From NCBI GenBank assembly GCA_910584825.1, contig CAJUCI010000005.1, forward strand, positions 1-64,000: DNA of 64,000 bases, read 5' to 3'. Positions 62,974-64,000 of this stretch are shown piece by piece; the first letter of the stretch is position 1, and each line of letters begins with the position of its first letter. The notes beneath the pieces were generated by a model. It ran no database searches. It was not told the origin of the DNA and saw nothing but the letters and a program-made list of their open reading frames with translations. Both the position numbers and the translations under genes were made by a program. This stretch comes from an uncultured Duncaniella sp. (GTDB taxonomy: Bacteria; Bacteroidota; Bacteroidia; Bacteroidales; Muribaculaceae).

Positions 62974-64000
62974 ATGGAAGACCCAATTTTGTTATCAGAC
63001 CGCTTGTTTGAGAGCCTGACGGGGAGTGACGTCCCTGCCGGGAATGACGACATCGCCGGTGTCCGTGATGAGCTTTCCCCTGAGCTGAAGGCTTTTGTGG
63101 ACGATTTGCACAATCCTGACTATGTAGACAGTCAGATTGGGCAGATGGGGCGGTTTGATGTCGATGCGGCATGGCGTATGGTCAGCGGACAGGCCGGAGG
63201 CAACATCGCGCCCGCGCGTCGCACCCGCCGCCCGCTGTTGCGCGGATGGTTCAGATGGATGTCGGTGGCAGCCGTCGTGGCGATACTGGCCGGAGTGGCC
63301 ATGTACATGCGCGACAGCCATAATGCCACAATCCCCCCGGTGATAAGCGAGGAGATAGCCCGCGCCATCGAACTGAGCGGGGAGCGCGGACTCACAGCCG
63401 CAGTGATTGAGAAGAAATCCTATCCCGTCAGGAGCGCGGTGCCAGCCGCAGCGTCAGGCTCCAAGGCTCAGGCTGAAACATCGTCACCCGCCGGAGCCGA
63501 CAGCGAGGACGAAGTGGTGGCCGAGATGCTGAGTGCCACCAAGGTCACCACCTATCATGACAAGGAGTTCTGGCTCACCCTCCCCGACGGCACCCTTGTG
63601 CACCTCGGAGCCAACACCCGCATAATCTACCCCGACCGCTTTGCAGGTGATTCTCGTGACGTATATCTCGAGGGCGAGGCCTACTTCATCGTGGCCAAGA
63701 ACAAGGCGAGCCGGTTTGTGGTACACACCAAGGTGGCCACCACCACGGTCTACGGCACCGAGTTTGATGTCATAACCTCCGACGACGATGCCCTCTGCCG
63801 CGTGGTGCTCGTGCGTGGCAGCGTAGGGGTGGCCACACTCTCGGGTTGCGAACTCGAACTCAGCCCCGGGCAGGAGGCACGCATGACCGACGAAAGCATC
63901 ACCGTCAGCGATGTCGACGTCACCCCCTACGAGGCTTGGAACACCGGGCGCATCGACTTCACCGACTGGCCCCTCGGCAAGGTGATGAGCGTCATCGGCA
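62974..64000 (+). CDS. FecR-type anti-sigma factor, cut by the window end
   Basis: At least 342 codons; the frame is open at base 64000. N-terminal cytosolic region (MEDPILLSDRLFESLTGSD) for sigma binding, one membrane segment about residues 104-120 (MSVAAVVAILAGVAMYM), then a periplasmic FecR domain: FWLTLPDGTLVHLGANTRII, YPDRF, DVYLEGEAYFIVAK, FVVHTKVATTTVYGTEFDV, RVVLVRGSVGVAT, ELSPGQEA. It would relay a signal from an outer-membrane transporter to the sigma factor. Divergent from, not downstream of, the sigma gene. Confidence 0.9.
   Translation, partial: MEDPILLSDRLFESLTGSDVPAGNDDIAGVRDELSPELKAFVDDLHNPDYVDSQIGQMGRFDVDAAWRMVSGQAGGNIAPARRTRRPLLRGWFRWMSVAAVVAILAGVAMYMRDSHNATIPPVISEEIARAIELSGERGLTAAVIEKKSYPVRSAVPAAASGSKAQAETSSPAGADSEDEVVAEMLSATKVTTYHDKEFWLTLPDGTLVHLGANTRIIYPDRFAGDSRDVYLEGEAYFIVAKNKASRFVVHTKVATTTVYGTEFDVITSDDDALCRVVLVRGSVGVATLSGCELELSPGQEARMTDESITVSDVDVTPYEAWNTGRIDFTDWPLGKVMSVIG

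Overview
The window is one contiguous piece of a Bacteroidales chromosome of moderately high GC. SusC/SusD/SusE-type lipoproteins, a PorU-type C25 peptidase pair, a TonB-linked outer-membrane economy, a FecR/ECF sigma pair, short Bacteroidota-only families (DUF4494, DUF3822, DUF3737) and promoters of the Bacteroidota form (TTTG, about 20 bp, TAnnTTTG) all agree. The gene repertoire and GC suggest Muribaculaceae (Duncaniella/Muribaculum-like); the family assignment is inference, the order is secure.

Layout. 1-8.4 kb: a DUF4925-like lipoprotein, then on the minus strand trigger factor, fmt, a PorU-like peptidase (ATGA overlap with fmt), a tRNA-Leu(TAA) directly upstream of it, and a PIN-domain toxin-antitoxin pair. 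8.5-18.9 kb: surface-glycan sugar genes (wecC, wecG, wecB, a Vat-like acetyltransferase, a NeuC-type epimerase, a CBS-linked nucleotidyltransferase, a NeuA-type CMP-sugar synthetase) interleaved with housekeeping genes (DUF4494, yggS, obgE, yraN); a 374-bp double-hairpin MITE-like element lies between the NeuC gene and the nucleotidyltransferase. 19-25.2 kb: a branched-chain amino-acid operon ilvD-ilvB-ilvN-(acyl-ACP thioesterase)-ilvC with a clear promoter and terminator. 25.3-29.6 kb: nadK with a shortened upstream partner, divergent from pdxJ-exbB-exbD-tonB. 29.8-37.8 kb: a susC-susD-susE/F-type outer-membrane glycan-uptake operon with a 400-nt leader but no enzyme genes in the window. 38-50.9 kb: DUF3737, a PatB-type C-S lyase, a MATE pump, an MntA/HepT toxin-antitoxin pair with a palindrome inside its promoter, DUF3822-rsmD, yqeY, serS, rbfA, a LolE-type permease, manC and a bifunctional RelA/SpoT. 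51-59 kb, minus strand: a helical-repeat lipoprotein, then a tightly packed run tatA-tatC-mtnN-luxS-(AlbA_2 protein)-(GH25 lysozyme)-PorU. 59-64 kb: a GH2 beta-galactosidase, an ECF sigma factor and, divergently, a FecR-type anti-sigma factor cut by the window end.

The genes fit a glycan-foraging gut commensal: outer-membrane glycan import (SusCD, ExbBD-TonB), export and surface anchoring (Tat, Lol, PorU), nucleotide-sugar supply for surface polymers, and core translation/stress genes. Non-coding structure not explained by the genes includes GTAG-type REP palindromes at three loci, a second dispersed repeat sometimes fused to them, the MITE-like element, and the structured susC leader. No CRISPR array, prophage, transposase gene or rRNA was seen.
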